64,000 nt of DNA, from positions 10,914-74,913 of the forward strand of contig BOKF01000041.1 of NCBI GenBank assembly GCA_016860845.1, given 5' to 3'. Below are positions 6,373 through 15,242 of this stretch, piece by piece (the first letter of the stretch is position 1; each line of letters opens with the position of its first letter). The translations under genes and the position numbers were made by a program. The notes under the pieces are model-generated. The model worked only from the letters and a program-made list of their open reading frames with translations, had not been told where the DNA came from and searched no databases. The DNA comes from Chloroflexota bacterium (GTDB taxonomy: Bacteria > Chloroflexota > Anaerolineae > 4572-78 > J111).

Positions 6373-7788
6373 ATGGTAACAATAGCCATTGACCCCCTGG
6401 AGCTATTTTTCCGGCAGGCCCGCGACGCCGGCTGCCCCCTGGAGCAGGTCGAACGCTTCGTCCAGGCCCTCTATCTGCCCCAGCCCAAACAGCTTGCCAT
6501 CCACGCCGCCGCCCGCGAGTGCGACCGGGAGGACGGGCCGGAGTATGTCGGCTCCGGCGGCACGCGCGGCCAGGCCAAGAGTCACGCCATTTTGGCCCAG
6601 GCGGCCATTGACGACTGCCAGCGCTTCCCCGGCCTGAAATGGCTGTACCTGCGCAAGCTCCAGCGCAAGGCCGGCGAACAGCTCGACGACCTGGTCCGCA
6701 AGGTACTGGTCGAGGTGCCTTACGAATTTCCCCAGGGAACGCTCAGGTTCCCCAACGGCAGCCAGATCATCATTGGCGGCTTCAGGAGCGAGTCGGGGAT
6801 TGACAGCTACATTGGCATCGAGTACGACGGCATTATCGTCGAAGACGCGACCACCATCACCAAGACCAAGATTGACCAGGTCTTCGGCAGTTTGCGGACC
6901 AGCAAGGCCAACTGGCGGCCAAGAGCTTACCTGAGCTTCAATCCGGGCGGCGTGGGCCACGCCTGGGCCAGGCAGATGTTCTATGACCCCTGGATCGCCG
7001 GGCAGGAAACCAGGACCCGCTTCGTCCACGTGATGATGGGCGACAACAAATTCATCAACCCCGGCTACGAGCGCTATTTGAACTCCCTGACCGGCTGGCT
7101 GCGGCGCGCCTGGCGTGACGGCGATTTCTCCATTTCAGCCGGCCAGTTTTTTATCAACTTCAACCCCCTGGTCCACGTCATTTCGCCCGTCCCCGTGGAC
7201 CCCCACGGGGCCACCTGGTGGCTGGCGATGGATTACGGCTCGGTCCACTGGAACGTGACCTATCTCCTGGCCCAGCAGGGCGAGCGCATCTACGTGGTGG
7301 ACGAGCACGCCGCCCGGCGCCAACTGGTCAAAGAGAACGCCGCCGGCATCCAGGCCATGCTGGAACGCAACGGCTCGCCCTGGTTCCGCGCCTTTGTGGC
7401 CGGCCATGATGTTTTCGCTCAGCGCGGCACCGAGCTGACTATTGCCGAGGAGTATGCCCAATACGGCTACGGCCTGACCCCGGCCAAAACGGACCGGATC
7501 AACGGCGCGAGCCGGGTGGCCGAACTGTTGGGCCGGCCCGTGCCCGCCGCCGGCGAGACGACCGTCGATCCGCGCCTGTTTATCTTCAACCGCTGCGCCA
7601 AACTGATCGAATGTTTGCCGCAGATGCAGCACGACCCGGCCCGGAGCGAGGATGTGCTCAAGGTGGACTGTGACGCCGATACCGGCGAGGGCGGCGATGA
7701 CCCCTACGACGCCCTGCGTTACGGGTTAATGGAAGCGCCGGCCCAGAGCGGCTGGGGGGCCAATCCCCTGGTCGGATATCGAGGCTGA
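6373..7788 (+). CDS. Terminase large subunit
   Basis: A 471-aa protein, the ATP-driven DNA packaging motor and headful nuclease. GGTRGQAKS (residues 62-70) is a variant Walker A loop and DGIIVEDAT (about 151-159) the Walker B strand with its catalytic Glu. The RuvC-like nuclease domain starts with LAMDYGSVHW (about 281) and ends with a Asp-rich DPYDALRYGL segment near 456, placing the expected acidic residues. Length is normal for the family. The ATG at 6373 lacks a clear Shine-Dalgarno, so a different start is possible. Confidence 0.9.
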   Translation: MVTIAIDPLELFFRQARDAGCPLEQVERFVQALYLPQPKQLAIHAAARECDREDGPEYVGSGGTRGQAKSHAILAQAAIDDCQRFPGLKWLYLRKLQRKAGEQLDDLVRKVLVEVPYEFPQGTLRFPNGSQIIIGGFRSESGIDSYIGIEYDGIIVEDATTITKTKIDQVFGSLRTSKANWRPRAYLSFNPGGVGHAWARQMFYDPWIAGQETRTRFVHVMMGDNKFINPGYERYLNSLTGWLRRAWRDGDFSISAGQFFINFNPLVHVISPVPVDPHGATWWLAMDYGSVHWNVTYLLAQQGERIYVVDEHAARRQLVKENAAGIQAMLERNGSPWFRAFVAGHDVFAQRGTELTIAEEYAQYGYGLTPAKTDRINGASRVAELLGRPVPAAGETTVDPRLFIFNRCAKLIECLPQMQHDPARSEDVLKVDCDADTGEGGDDPYDALRYGLMEAPAQSGWGANPLVGYRG

Positions 7789-7790
7789 TT

Positions 7791-9389
7791 ATGGCCAATT
7801 TATGGAGCAGGCTTATGGCAGCATACAAAGCGTTCAGAGAGCCGTCGCTGATCAGCGACCCACTGGAGGCCGGCAATTTCACCGACTTCGAGGCCCGCCG
7901 ATTCCGTTATGCCCTCTATTGGGCCTTTTACGAGAACGACATTTATCGCAACATCCAGGACTGGGCCACGGGCTACAAAACCCAGTACGGCCTATATCGC
8001 TACATCCGGGGCGTTTACAACCCGGCTTACCGCATCGGCGAATTTTGGAAAAGCCACCTGATGGGCGGGGCGCTGGACCGGGAGGCCGGCCCGATCGGGG
8101 CGCTGCCCATCGAGACAGCCACCGAGGCGCTGCGCCCGGCGATTGCCCAGCTCTGGAGGTGGTCCAATTGGGCCGTCAATAAAGATGTCTTCACCATGCA
8201 CGGCACGATCTTTGGCGACGTGGCCTTGCGAATAACGGACGACGACGAGCGAGGCAAGGTCTATCTGCAACTTGTCCATCCGGGCATTATCAGGGAGGCC
8301 GAGCGCGACCCTTTCGGCAACGTTAAGGGCTATCTCTTTCAAGAGAAGCGGCCCGACCCAACCGGCAGCAAGCGGGCGGTTGAGTATGCCGAGGAGTGCC
8401 GGCGTGACGGCGATATGGTCGTTTTCAAGACCTATCTCAACGGCAAGCCCTACGCCTGGTCGGAGCAAGGCGAGGAGTGGCAGGAGCCGTACGGCTTCGT
8501 GCCGCTGGTCGTCGTCCAGCACAATAATGTCGGCCTGGAGTGGGGCTGGTCGGAGTTCCACCCGGACCGGGAGAAAATTCACGGCGTAGACGACCTGGCC
8601 AGCAAGCTGCACGACCAGATCAGGAAGTTAGTAGACGCGCCCTGGCTGTTTGCCGGCGTCTCCAAGAGCAGCTCAACACCGACGACCGAAATGACCCAGC
8701 TCTCAGGTGAGGCGGCGGCCAAGCGGCCCCAGCCAGGCCGGGAGGAAATCCCGGCGCTGTACGGCCCGCTGGGAGCCACGGCCACGCCGCTGGTGGCCTC
8801 GCTGGACATCGCGGCCACTTCGGCGGAGATCAAGGCGATGATCGCCGAACTGGAGCGCGACTACCCGGAGCTAAAGGTGGACATCATGCGCGCCTCCGGC
8901 GAGGCCAGCGGGCGGGCGCTGCGCATCGCCCAGGGGCCGGCCGAAGACAAGGTTAACCAGCGCCGGGCCAATTACGACGATGCCCTGGTCCGCGCCCAGC
9001 AGATGGCCGTGGCCATCGGCGGCTTTCGGGGCTATGACGGCTTTGAGGGCTTCGACCTGGACAGCTATGCCGGCGGCGCGCTCGATCATTCGATTGGCGA
9101 GCGGCCGGTCTTTGCCGAGGACCCGCTCGACGACGGCGAGATTGAAAAGGCGTTCTGGGAGGCGGCCAACAGCGCCATCCGGGCCGGCATCCCGCTGCCG
9201 GTCTACCTGAAGCGCAAAGGCTGGACCGACGAAGAGATCGCCGCCCTGACTGACGACCCGGAATGGCAGCAGCGGGCCGAGATGTCGCGCCTGGCCCTCC
9301 AGGGCCAGCGGATGATGAGCCAGATTGGCGAAGGCCGGGGGCAGGAGGGCGACGTTAACGATTCGGGCGGCCAGGTAGATAATGCCTGA
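7791..9389 (+). CDS. Phage portal protein
   Basis: A 532-aa protein directly after the large terminase and before the Mu F-like head protein, the standard portal position. Size and features fit: an N-terminal helical part, a central LVHPGIIREAERDPFGNVKGY segment, a PLVVVQHNNVGLEWGWSEF stem-like region and a helical, charged C-terminus. It should form the dodecameric ring through which DNA enters the capsid and to which the tail attaches. Shine-Dalgarno GAGGCTGATT precedes ATG 7791. Identification is by order and size rather than by a diagnostic motif. Confidence 0.85.
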   Translation: MANLWSRLMAAYKAFREPSLISDPLEAGNFTDFEARRFRYALYWAFYENDIYRNIQDWATGYKTQYGLYRYIRGVYNPAYRIGEFWKSHLMGGALDREAGPIGALPIETATEALRPAIAQLWRWSNWAVNKDVFTMHGTIFGDVALRITDDDERGKVYLQLVHPGIIREAERDPFGNVKGYLFQEKRPDPTGSKRAVEYAEECRRDGDMVVFKTYLNGKPYAWSEQGEEWQEPYGFVPLVVVQHNNVGLEWGWSEFHPDREKIHGVDDLASKLHDQIRKLVDAPWLFAGVSKSSSTPTTEMTQLSGEAAAKRPQPGREEIPALYGPLGATATPLVASLDIAATSAEIKAMIAELERDYPELKVDIMRASGEASGRALRIAQGPAEDKVNQRRANYDDALVRAQQMAVAIGGFRGYDGFEGFDLDSYAGGALDHSIGERPVFAEDPLDDGEIEKAFWEAANSAIRAGIPLPVYLKRKGWTDEEIAALTDDPEWQQRAEMSRLALQGQRMMSQIGEGRGQEGDVNDSGGQVDNA

Positions 9390-10299
9390 CCTCCGGCCCA
9401 TCGAGTCTTTTACCAGCCAGATGGCCCGGCTGGAAACGCGCTATCTAAAAGAGATCGGCCAGCCGCTCAAGGAGGCCCGGCTGATTTTGTTTGAGGCCCT
9501 GATGCGCGACGCGGCCAACCTGGCCGTCGTGGCCCGGCGCGAGTTCGGGGCGCTGCACGGCAGCGTCAGGGCCGTCGCCTCCGGCTACTTGACACCGCTC
9601 GAAGAGACGGTCCTGGCTCTGACCGAAAAAGAGTTTGATTTGGTCAGCCGGTTTTATCCCGACCAACCGGCCAGCGTGGAACAGGCCCGCCAGGTCACGG
9701 CCGGCAGGCGGCGGGAAATCCTGACCGGCTTCGGTCAGTATGCCGATGCCTGGCTCGATACGGTCGAGGCCCAGTTCCTGGTGGAGCTATCCCGGCTGCT
9801 GGGTAGCGGCGAGGACCCCCAGGCCATCGCCGACCGGCTGCTGGCCGAGGAGATCGCTGCGGGCCGGGCATCGGTCTGGCGCAACGGCCAGAACCTGGCC
9901 GCGTTGGAAAGCCAGCGCGGCCTGTGGGAAGCGGGCGCGGCTTTGACCGGCGTGTTGTACCTGGCCGGCCAGGCCCAGATGGAGGAGCGCTGGCGCAAGC
10001 AGGCTATCGCCGCGATTGACGAGCGAACAACCGACTGCTGCCTGCGGGTCCACGGGCAGATCAAGGACCTGGATCAGCCCTTCGTCCTGACCGGCACGCC
10101 GCGTTTTGCCGACGAGATGCAAAGCCCGCCCTTTCACCTGTACTGCCGGACGGCCCAGGCCCTCTGGCTGGAACGGTTCGAGGCGGCCGGGATCACCACG
10201 GCCCGGATGCGCGACGCGGCCAGGGCCGAGCTGGAGGCCAGGGAAGATGGCAGCCGGCAGGAGATCCACCCGGCCCACGCGACCAGCCGGCGGGGGTGA
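9382..10299 (+). CDS. Mu F-like minor head protein
   Basis: A 305-aa protein overlapping the portal gene by 8 bases. The C-terminal half has the signature of the Mu gpF/SPP1 gp7 family: IDERTTDCCLRVHGQ, then a FADEMQSPPFHLYCRT stretch with conserved Cys and His that probably bind zinc. Such proteins enter the procapsid with the portal and assist DNA delivery. The stop TGA at 10297-10299 is followed at once by the second copy of the 21-bp element. Confidence 0.85.
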   Translation: MPDLRPIESFTSQMARLETRYLKEIGQPLKEARLILFEALMRDAANLAVVARREFGALHGSVRAVASGYLTPLEETVLALTEKEFDLVSRFYPDQPASVEQARQVTAGRRREILTGFGQYADAWLDTVEAQFLVELSRLLGSGEDPQAIADRLLAEEIAAGRASVWRNGQNLAALESQRGLWEAGAALTGVLYLAGQAQMEERWRKQAIAAIDERTTDCCLRVHGQIKDLDQPFVLTGTPRFADEMQSPPFHLYCRTAQALWLERFEAAGITTARMRDAARAELEAREDGSRQEIHPAHATSRRG

Positions 10300-10319
10300 C
10301 TGCCTAAATTGACAATTGA
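10299..10319 (+). repeat. 21-bp direct repeat, copy 2
   Basis: Identical to 2709-2729, including the AATTGACAATT palindrome with TTGACA (10309-10314). No good -10 is visible at normal spacing here, which favours an operator or other protein-binding site over a simple promoter. Confidence 0.6.
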
Positions 10320-10368
10320 AATTGCAGCCGGTTTCAAGTAAGCTGACTGTAGCCCGACAGAGCAACGG

Positions 10369-10413
10369 CCGGGGCTGTCCTGAGTTTATCGAAGGGCGGC
10401 CCCGGTTTTATTT
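10369..10413 (+). terminator. Intrinsic terminator before the scaffold gene
   Basis: CCGGGGC (10369-10375) pairs with GCCCCGG (10399-10405); five more inner pairs include two G-T pairs. TTTTATTT follows. The loop contains CCTGAGTTTATCGAAGGG (10379-10396), a variant of the dispersed element also seen at 3935-3951. Confidence 0.65.
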
Positions 10414-10471
10414 CCCCCCAGGGCAGGGGGACATGACGCGACGCGAGCGGCAATCGCGGGGAGAGACCCAA

Positions 10472-11146
10472 ATGTTAATCAACCTATTCAGGCCCCGGCC
10501 CATCTTCCTGTGGGACGATGACGGCGGCGGGGCCGGCGGCGGTTCTGGCGATCCTGCAAAACCCGGCGAATCAAGCGGCGACGGGGCCGGCGGGGACGAG
10601 AAACGCAGTTTCACCCAAAAAGAATTGGACACGCTGTTTGCGGACCGGGCCAAGCAGGCCAAGCAAAGCGCCCTGGCCGATGTCTTGAAAGAGCTGGGCG
10701 TCGAGAACCTGGACGCGGTCAAGGCCACCATTAGGGCGGCCGAGGACGCCAAAAAGGCACAGATGTCGGAGCTAGAGAAAGCCCAGAAAGAGGCGGCTGA
10801 CGCCCTGGCGGCCAAAGAGCAGGCCGAGAGGGACAAGGCCGACACCATGGCCAAGGCCCAGGAGAAGCTGCTAAAAGCGGCCATCCTGGCCGCGGCGGCC
10901 CAGAAGGACTTTAATGACCCGGAAGACGCCTGGCGCTTTGTGGACCGGGCGGCGATCAAGGCCAAAGATGACGATAACTTTGACGGCGTCGAGGCCGCGC
11001 TGGACGCGGTCGTGAAAGCCAAGCCGTACCTGGTCAAGGCCCAGCCGGGCGTTAAGCGGCCCGGCGGCACGCCCCGGCCTGCGGCCCAGAAGCCGGCCCA
11101 GGGGGGTACGCCAACAGAACAGCCGCGCCCGATTGTCAGACTTTAA
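10472..11146 (+). CDS. Capsid scaffolding-type protein
   Basis: A 224-aa protein starting MLINLFRPRP. The start at 10472 lies after the terminator and has Shine-Dalgarno GGGGAGAG. After a Gly/Asp-rich linker, residues 45-150 form a long charged helix with many Ala, Lys and Glu (SELEKAQKEAADALAAKEQA), and the C-terminus is Pro-rich. This composition and the place just before the decoration and capsid genes are typical of scaffold (GP20-like) proteins, which guide shell assembly and then leave. Confidence 0.8.
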   Translation: MLINLFRPRPIFLWDDDGGGAGGGSGDPAKPGESSGDGAGGDEKRSFTQKELDTLFADRAKQAKQSALADVLKELGVENLDAVKATIRAAEDAKKAQMSELEKAQKEAADALAAKEQAERDKADTMAKAQEKLLKAAILAAAAQKDFNDPEDAWRFVDRAAIKAKDDDNFDGVEAALDAVVKAKPYLVKAQPGVKRPGGTPRPAAQKPAQGGTPTEQPRPIVRL

Positions 11147-11158
11147 CAGGAGTTTTTT

Positions 11159-11581
11159 ATGACCGATCTAACCGTAACGGCGGCCCAGGTGGGCGTAGTT
11201 GACCCCGCCAAGGCCGTTATCAAGACTTACATCGCCGCCGCGGCCATCACCGCGGGCCAGGCGATCTACCAGAACACGTCGGGCAAGGCCGACCTGGCCG
11301 ACGCCAACGGCTCCGGCACGCTCCAGTTCCGGGGTGTCGCCCTGAAAACGGTTGGGGCCGGCGACGCGGTGGACGTGTGCGAGGACGGGGAGGTATACGG
11401 CTTCGACCTTTCGGGGTTGAACTACGACGCCCTGGTTTACCTCAGTAACACCGCCGGCGCGCTGGCCGATGGGGCCGGAGGCACGTCCGTCGTTTGCGGC
11501 CGGGTTAACGCCCTGACCGACAACCCCACATTAACCAAAGTCCTGCGGGTTTTTGTCCGCCGGTCGGCAGATTGGGCCTAG
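11159..11581 (+). CDS. Head decoration protein (DUF2190-like)
   Basis: A 140-aa protein with Shine-Dalgarno AGGAG. The sequence is beta-rich and small-residue-rich, with AITAGQAIYQNTSGKADLAD and FRGVALKTVGAGDAVDVCEDGE, the pattern of DUF2190/decoration trimer proteins that coat and stabilise capsids. It sits between scaffold and major capsid, the usual place. Confidence 0.75.
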   Translation: MTDLTVTAAQVGVVDPAKAVIKTYIAAAAITAGQAIYQNTSGKADLADANGSGTLQFRGVALKTVGAGDAVDVCEDGEVYGFDLSGLNYDALVYLSNTAGALADGAGGTSVVCGRVNALTDNPTLTKVLRVFVRRSADWA

Positions 11582-11590
11582 GAGGAGAAC

Positions 11591-12670
11591 ATGGCAGGAG
11601 TATTTGGACATCTCAACCTTGCCGCGACTGAGCGCGCTTTTAATGCGACCATCGGCCAGCGGCTTATATTCGACGCGGCGACCGAGTACATCAACCGGGC
11701 CAACGCCGAACTGGCGGCGGCCCTGGCCATCTTCGTGTCCCGCTCTACCAGCGACTTCAAACTGCGCTACAAGCTGCCCGGTGGCGGCTACCTCCAGGAG
11801 CGCGGGCCGGATGGGCGCTATGGCGCGGTCAAGGCCCAGGGGTCCTGGGATGTGGCCTTCCCGCTGCGCGACTACGGCGCGATGATCGCCGGCAACGACG
11901 TGGCGATGGCCTATATGACTATCGCCGAGCTGGATAACCACATCTCGACCATCGTGGCCCAGAATGTTAATACCGTTCGGCATCAAATCCTGCGCCGGCT
12001 GTTCAAGAACACAACCGACACCTTTGTGGACGACATCCACGGCTCGTTGACCATCCAGCCCCTGGCCAACGGCGACTCGGTCACGTACCCGCCGGTGATC
12101 GGCTCGGCCTCCGAGGCGACCGAGACCCATTACGCCGAATCGAGCTATGCCGAATCGGCCATCAGCGACACCAACGATCCCTATGAGGTCATTGTGCCCG
12201 AGCTAGAGGAGCACTTCGGGACCCCCACCGGTGGCAGCAATATCGTGACCTTTATCAACGACAGCGCGCGGGCCGAAACGCAAGCCCTGACCGATTTCTT
12301 CGAGGTCAACGACAACTACATCCGCACCGGGGCCAACACCGACGTACCGATTAACCTGCCAAGCACGCCGGGCCGGATCATCGGCCGGCACAAGGCGGGC
12401 ACGTGGATCTCGGTCTGGAATTTCATCCCCTCCAACTACGCCCTGGGCGTGCACCTGGAAGCGGACCCGCCCCTGATCCGGCGGATTGACCCGGCCGACA
12501 CCGGCCTGGGCGACGGCTTGCAGCTCGTGGCCGAAGATATGGAGTTCCCCTTCGAGGAATCGGTCTGGCGGCACCGCTTCGGGATCGGCTGCGGCAACCG
12601 GCTCAACGGCTATGTGATGGAATTCGGCGTTGGGGGAACTTACACCATCCCGACCGCGTACCAGTCGTAA
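11591..12670 (+). CDS. Major capsid protein
   Basis: A 359-aa protein with an excellent Shine-Dalgarno (AGGAGGAG). Position after scaffold and decoration genes and before the connectors, along with length, identify it as the shell subunit. Notable parts are an N-terminal helical arm (FDAATEYINRANAELAAALA), a central SWDVAFPLRDYGAMIAGND and a C-terminal FGIGCGNRLNGYVMEFGVGG. An HK97-type fold is inferred from the family of tailed phages; no diagnostic motif can be read by eye. Confidence 0.85.
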   Translation: MAGVFGHLNLAATERAFNATIGQRLIFDAATEYINRANAELAAALAIFVSRSTSDFKLRYKLPGGGYLQERGPDGRYGAVKAQGSWDVAFPLRDYGAMIAGNDVAMAYMTIAELDNHISTIVAQNVNTVRHQILRRLFKNTTDTFVDDIHGSLTIQPLANGDSVTYPPVIGSASEATETHYAESSYAESAISDTNDPYEVIVPELEEHFGTPTGGSNIVTFINDSARAETQALTDFFEVNDNYIRTGANTDVPINLPSTPGRIIGRHKAGTWISVWNFIPSNYALGVHLEADPPLIRRIDPADTGLGDGLQLVAEDMEFPFEESVWRHRFGIGCGNRLNGYVMEFGVGGTYTIPTAYQS

Positions 12671-12679
12671 GGAGCGGGT

Positions 12680-12868
12680 ATGGCCACAGACAAAGCGATC
12701 AACGTCCGCCAACTGAAAGCGACCCAGGAGCTGGCCGCGACCCTGGCCGAGATCGAGCGGCGGCTGGCCGGCATCGAAGCCGGCCTGGCCGAGATCAAGG
12801 CAGCGCTGGCAGCCAGCTCTATGTCAAGGCCGTCTTCCCCCACCCAGGCGGCCCGGAAAGCGGGGTGA
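12680..12868 (+). CDS. Small helical phage protein
   Basis: A 62-aa protein with Shine-Dalgarno AAGGAG. Residues 8-46 form one amphipathic helix with a repeated AEIERRLAGIEAGLAEIKAAL pattern, likely a coiled coil; the tail is Ser/Pro-rich. Its stop TGA lies inside the perfect hairpin at 12862-12887. It may bridge capsid and connector, but no family was recognised. Confidence 0.7.
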   Translation: MATDKAINVRQLKATQELAATLAEIERRLAGIEAGLAEIKAALAASSMSRPSSPTQAARKAG

Positions 12869-12887
12869 GGGGCTAACCCCTCACCCC
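12862..12887 (+). other. Perfect hairpin without U-tract in the head operon
   Basis: GGGGTGAGGGG (12862-12872) and CCCCTCACCCC (12877-12887) form a perfect 11-bp stem with a CTAA loop. No T-run follows, so it is not a standard terminator. It may protect or divide the mRNA between the upstream capsid genes and downstream genes. Confidence 0.6.
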
Positions 12888-12905
12888 ACCTTTAAGGAGT
12901 CCCTT

Positions 12906-13634
12906 ATGCAGAAAAAACTGCTTCTCTTGCTTGCGGCGCTGGCCATTATTGCCCTGGCCGGGTTCGGCCCGCTCATGCAGGGCACCCAGCGCTTTAGGGA
13001 GATCATTACCCAAAATCTGACCGTTCAAAATGGCGCCACCTTCCAGGGTGCGGCTACCTTTTCCGGCGCGGCCACCCATACCGGGGCAACCACCCTGGAC
13101 GATGTGACCCTGACCGGCAATATTGCCAATAGGGCGCTTTATCTGCGCTATCAGGACGTGGCCGCCGCGCCGAGCATCTACGCCGAGGCCGAGGTGGTTT
13201 CGACAACTACCTCGATCACGACCAGCATCCTGGGCATCGGCACGCCGCGCAACGTGGTCCTGACCTATGTGACCGTCACGACGGCCACAGCCGGCAGTGT
13301 GACCGTGACCGGGACAGACGCGCGCGGCAACAGCGCGACCGAACTCATTGCCGTCGCCGCCGTCAGCGGCACGCAGACCCTGACCGGCGTCGTGCCCTGG
13401 CAATCCATCACCTCGCTGGCAATGCCGACCCGGACCGAGGCCGTGACCCTGACCATAATTGGGGGTCAGAAATTCGGCCTGCCGATCATCCCGATCGCGG
13501 CCGGCGATGTCTATCACCTGACCGTCAACGCCACGCCCCAGGCCGCGCCGACGGTGAACGCCACTTACGGCACATTTGACCCGGTCAGTACGCCGGCCGC
13601 CGACGTTGATTACAACGTCTGGATGAAACAATGA
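12906..13634 (+). CDS. Beta-rich structural protein with signal-like N-terminus
   Basis: A 242-aa protein. Residues 1-22 look like a signal peptide or anchor (MQKK, then LLLLLAALAIIALAGFG), unusual within a head operon. Residues 35-70 carry short repeats (NGATFQGAATF, SGAATHTGATT) as in beta-helical fibres. The rest is Thr/Val-rich, compatible with Ig-like or fibre strands. Shine-Dalgarno AAGGAGT lies just after the hairpin. It could be a surface decoration fibre or a secreted phage product acting on the host envelope. Overlaps the next gene by 4 bases. Confidence 0.7.
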   Translation: MQKKLLLLLAALAIIALAGFGPLMQGTQRFREIITQNLTVQNGATFQGAATFSGAATHTGATTLDDVTLTGNIANRALYLRYQDVAAAPSIYAEAEVVSTTTSITTSILGIGTPRNVVLTYVTVTTATAGSVTVTGTDARGNSATELIAVAAVSGTQTLTGVVPWQSITSLAMPTRTEAVTLTIIGGQKFGLPIIPIAAGDVYHLTVNATPQAAPTVNATYGTFDPVSTPAADVDYNVWMKQ

Positions 13635-14083
13635 GCTTGAGCCGGGCCAACGTCGAGGCCCTGCTGGTCCGGCGCGTCGGCAGCCTGCTAACCGAAGCCG
13701 GCCTGGACGGGACGACCGTCAACGGGACCAACGCCGACCTGGCCGACCCCATCGGTTGGGCCGTCCGGCAGCTCGGCGGAGCAGTGGCCAATATCACCGC
13801 CGTGGCCGATGCGGACCTGGCCGGAGTGGCCGCGACCGGCTACGACCAACTGCTTGACCTGGCCGAGTACCGGGCGCTGCAAACTATCAGCGGCAGCCCG
13901 GTTTTTGTCAATATCCAGGTCGGCCAGCGGCGCGAGGATTTGGGCAAGCTGGCCGAGACGGTGGACAAGCGGCTGGAACGCAAGCTCAAGCAGCTCCAGC
14001 AGGACCACGGCTTTGGTCTGGGCGCTTTGCAGGCCGGAGTGGTGGCCCTCGACTTTATGGCCAAGGGTACGGACGATGAGTAA
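13631..14083 (+). CDS. Probable head-tail connector protein (gp6-like position)
   Basis: A 150-aa protein overlapping its neighbours by 4 and 8 bases. Mainly helical, with a charged C-terminal helix (LAETVDKRLERKLKQLQQDHG). Position as the first gene between the capsid and the gp10-like protein fits an adaptor binding under the portal. Assignment rests on synteny; no motif was recognised. Confidence 0.65.
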   Translation: MSLSRANVEALLVRRVGSLLTEAGLDGTTVNGTNADLADPIGWAVRQLGGAVANITAVADADLAGVAATGYDQLLDLAEYRALQTISGSPVFVNIQVGQRREDLGKLAETVDKRLERKLKQLQQDHGFGLGALQAGVVALDFMAKGTDDE

Positions 14084-14402
14084 GGCGTTTGAGAGGCAGG
14101 CGACCGTGACCGCTTCGACCAAACGCAGCCCGAATGTGTCGGGTGGCAAGCGCGGCGCGCCGGCGACGAATATCGCCACGCTGGCCTGCACCCCGCTGGA
14201 CCCGGTCCAGCCGGAGATCGCTTTCCGGCAGGGGCTGGAAAACCCGTTCGAGCTGCTGGAAACTTTTGTGGACGGCGGCCTCGACATCCGGGAGGGCGAT
14301 ATCCTGGTCGTGGGCAGCACCGAATACGCCATCAAGGCCGCGGCAGAATGGACCTGGCGAGACAGCGAGTACCTGCGGCTGCTGCTGGAGGAAAATAAAT
14401 GA
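14076..14402 (+). CDS. Probable head closure protein
   Basis: A 108-aa protein starting MSKAFERQ; the ATG at 14076 overlaps the upstream gene. Beta-rich segments (FVDGGLDIREGDILVVGSTE, YAIKAAAEWTWRDSEYL) recall small head-closure barrels such as SPP1 gp16 (DUF-type stopper proteins), which describe a value to be set and read on a ring. Ends with ATGA overlap into the gp10-like gene. Confidence 0.65.
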   Translation: MSKAFERQATVTASTKRSPNVSGGKRGAPATNIATLACTPLDPVQPEIAFRQGLENPFELLETFVDGGLDIREGDILVVGSTEYAIKAAAEWTWRDSEYLRLLLEENK

Positions 14403-14788
14403 GCGACTACTCGGTAACGATCCGGGGCCTCCAGGAACTTAACGATCTCAACGTGCGGACCATCGCCGCCCTGAAGCCAACCGGCGCCATGGGCCGGGCC
14501 GTTAAGTACGCGGTCACTGAGGGCCATCGCTTCCTGGTCTCCATTGTTCACGTGGACACCGGCGCGTACCGGGCCAGCAACCGCATGGAGGTGACAGCCG
14601 ACCGGGGCCAGATTTACGTGGACCCCGGCGCGCGCAACCCACGCAGCAAGCAGCTCGTGGCCGATTACGCGCCGGAAGAAGAGGCGCGCGGCGGCGAGCA
14701 CGCGGCCTACGCCCGGACCGTGGCCGAGATCAATAGCCGGGTTCTGGACCGGGCCGTGCAGTATCTCCAGGCGGAGCTGCCCTTATGA
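14399..14788 (+). CDS. HK97 gp10-like tail component
   Basis: A 129-aa protein with the usual HK97-gp10 pattern: an N-terminal SVTIRGLQELNDLN, a helical core, HVDTGAYRASNRMEV where the family has a conserved DTGxLRxS-type segment, and a C-terminal helix. Family members act at the head-tail junction or tail completion. It overlaps the next gene by 4 bases. Confidence 0.8.
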   Translation: MSDYSVTIRGLQELNDLNVRTIAALKPTGAMGRAVKYAVTEGHRFLVSIVHVDTGAYRASNRMEVTADRGQIYVDPGARNPRSKQLVADYAPEEEARGGEHAAYARTVAEINSRVLDRAVQYLQAELPL

Positions 14789-15237
14789 CCGTGACCGTGA
14801 CCAACCCCGAAACTATCCGTGACGAGGTAGCCGCCTTCCTGGAAACCGACCTGGTCGGTTCCGGCAAGCCGGCCCAGGCCGTCTACAACTACGAAAAAAA
14901 GGATTTCAGCGGTCAGAGTCCGGTCGTACTGGTGGCTACGGGCGGCGACAACTTCAACCGGCACAGCAACAGCGAGCGGGTCAAGGGAAGCATCTACCTG
15001 GACGTGCTGATCTTCGTCCTTTACAGCGACGATGCCAGTGGCTGGACCGAGGCCGACTGCGAGGATGCGCTTAACCTGGTCAAAAAGACCACGCTCGATT
15101 CAATTTTTAATAACCAGTTCACCCCCAGCCGGTCCATCTTTATCGAGGGCCGGAGCAACATCATCCCGGCCAACGTCGGCGGCCAAAGCTACCGCCTGGA
15201 ACGGGTCGCGCTGCGGGTCGAACTCTTCAACGGGTGA
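14785..15237 (+). CDS. Probable tail terminator protein
   Basis: A 150-aa protein following the gp10-like gene. It starts with a helix (PETIRDEVAAFLETDL) followed by beta strands that include VLVATGGDNFNRHSNSERVK and end YRLERVALRVELF. This alternation and the position before the tail tube gene fit the gpU/tail terminator fold, which caps the tail tube and joins it to the head. No exact motif is known, so synteny carries the call. Confidence 0.7.
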   Translation: MTVTVTNPETIRDEVAAFLETDLVGSGKPAQAVYNYEKKDFSGQSPVVLVATGGDNFNRHSNSERVKGSIYLDVLIFVLYSDDASGWTEADCEDALNLVKKTTLDSIFNNQFTPSRSIFIEGRSNIIPANVGGQSYRLERVALRVELFNG

Positions 15238-15242
15238 AGCCT

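Noticed and set aside
13688..14701. 337-codon leftward frame across the connector genes
   Set aside because: Runs antisense through four tightly packed, overlapping phage genes with good family fits.
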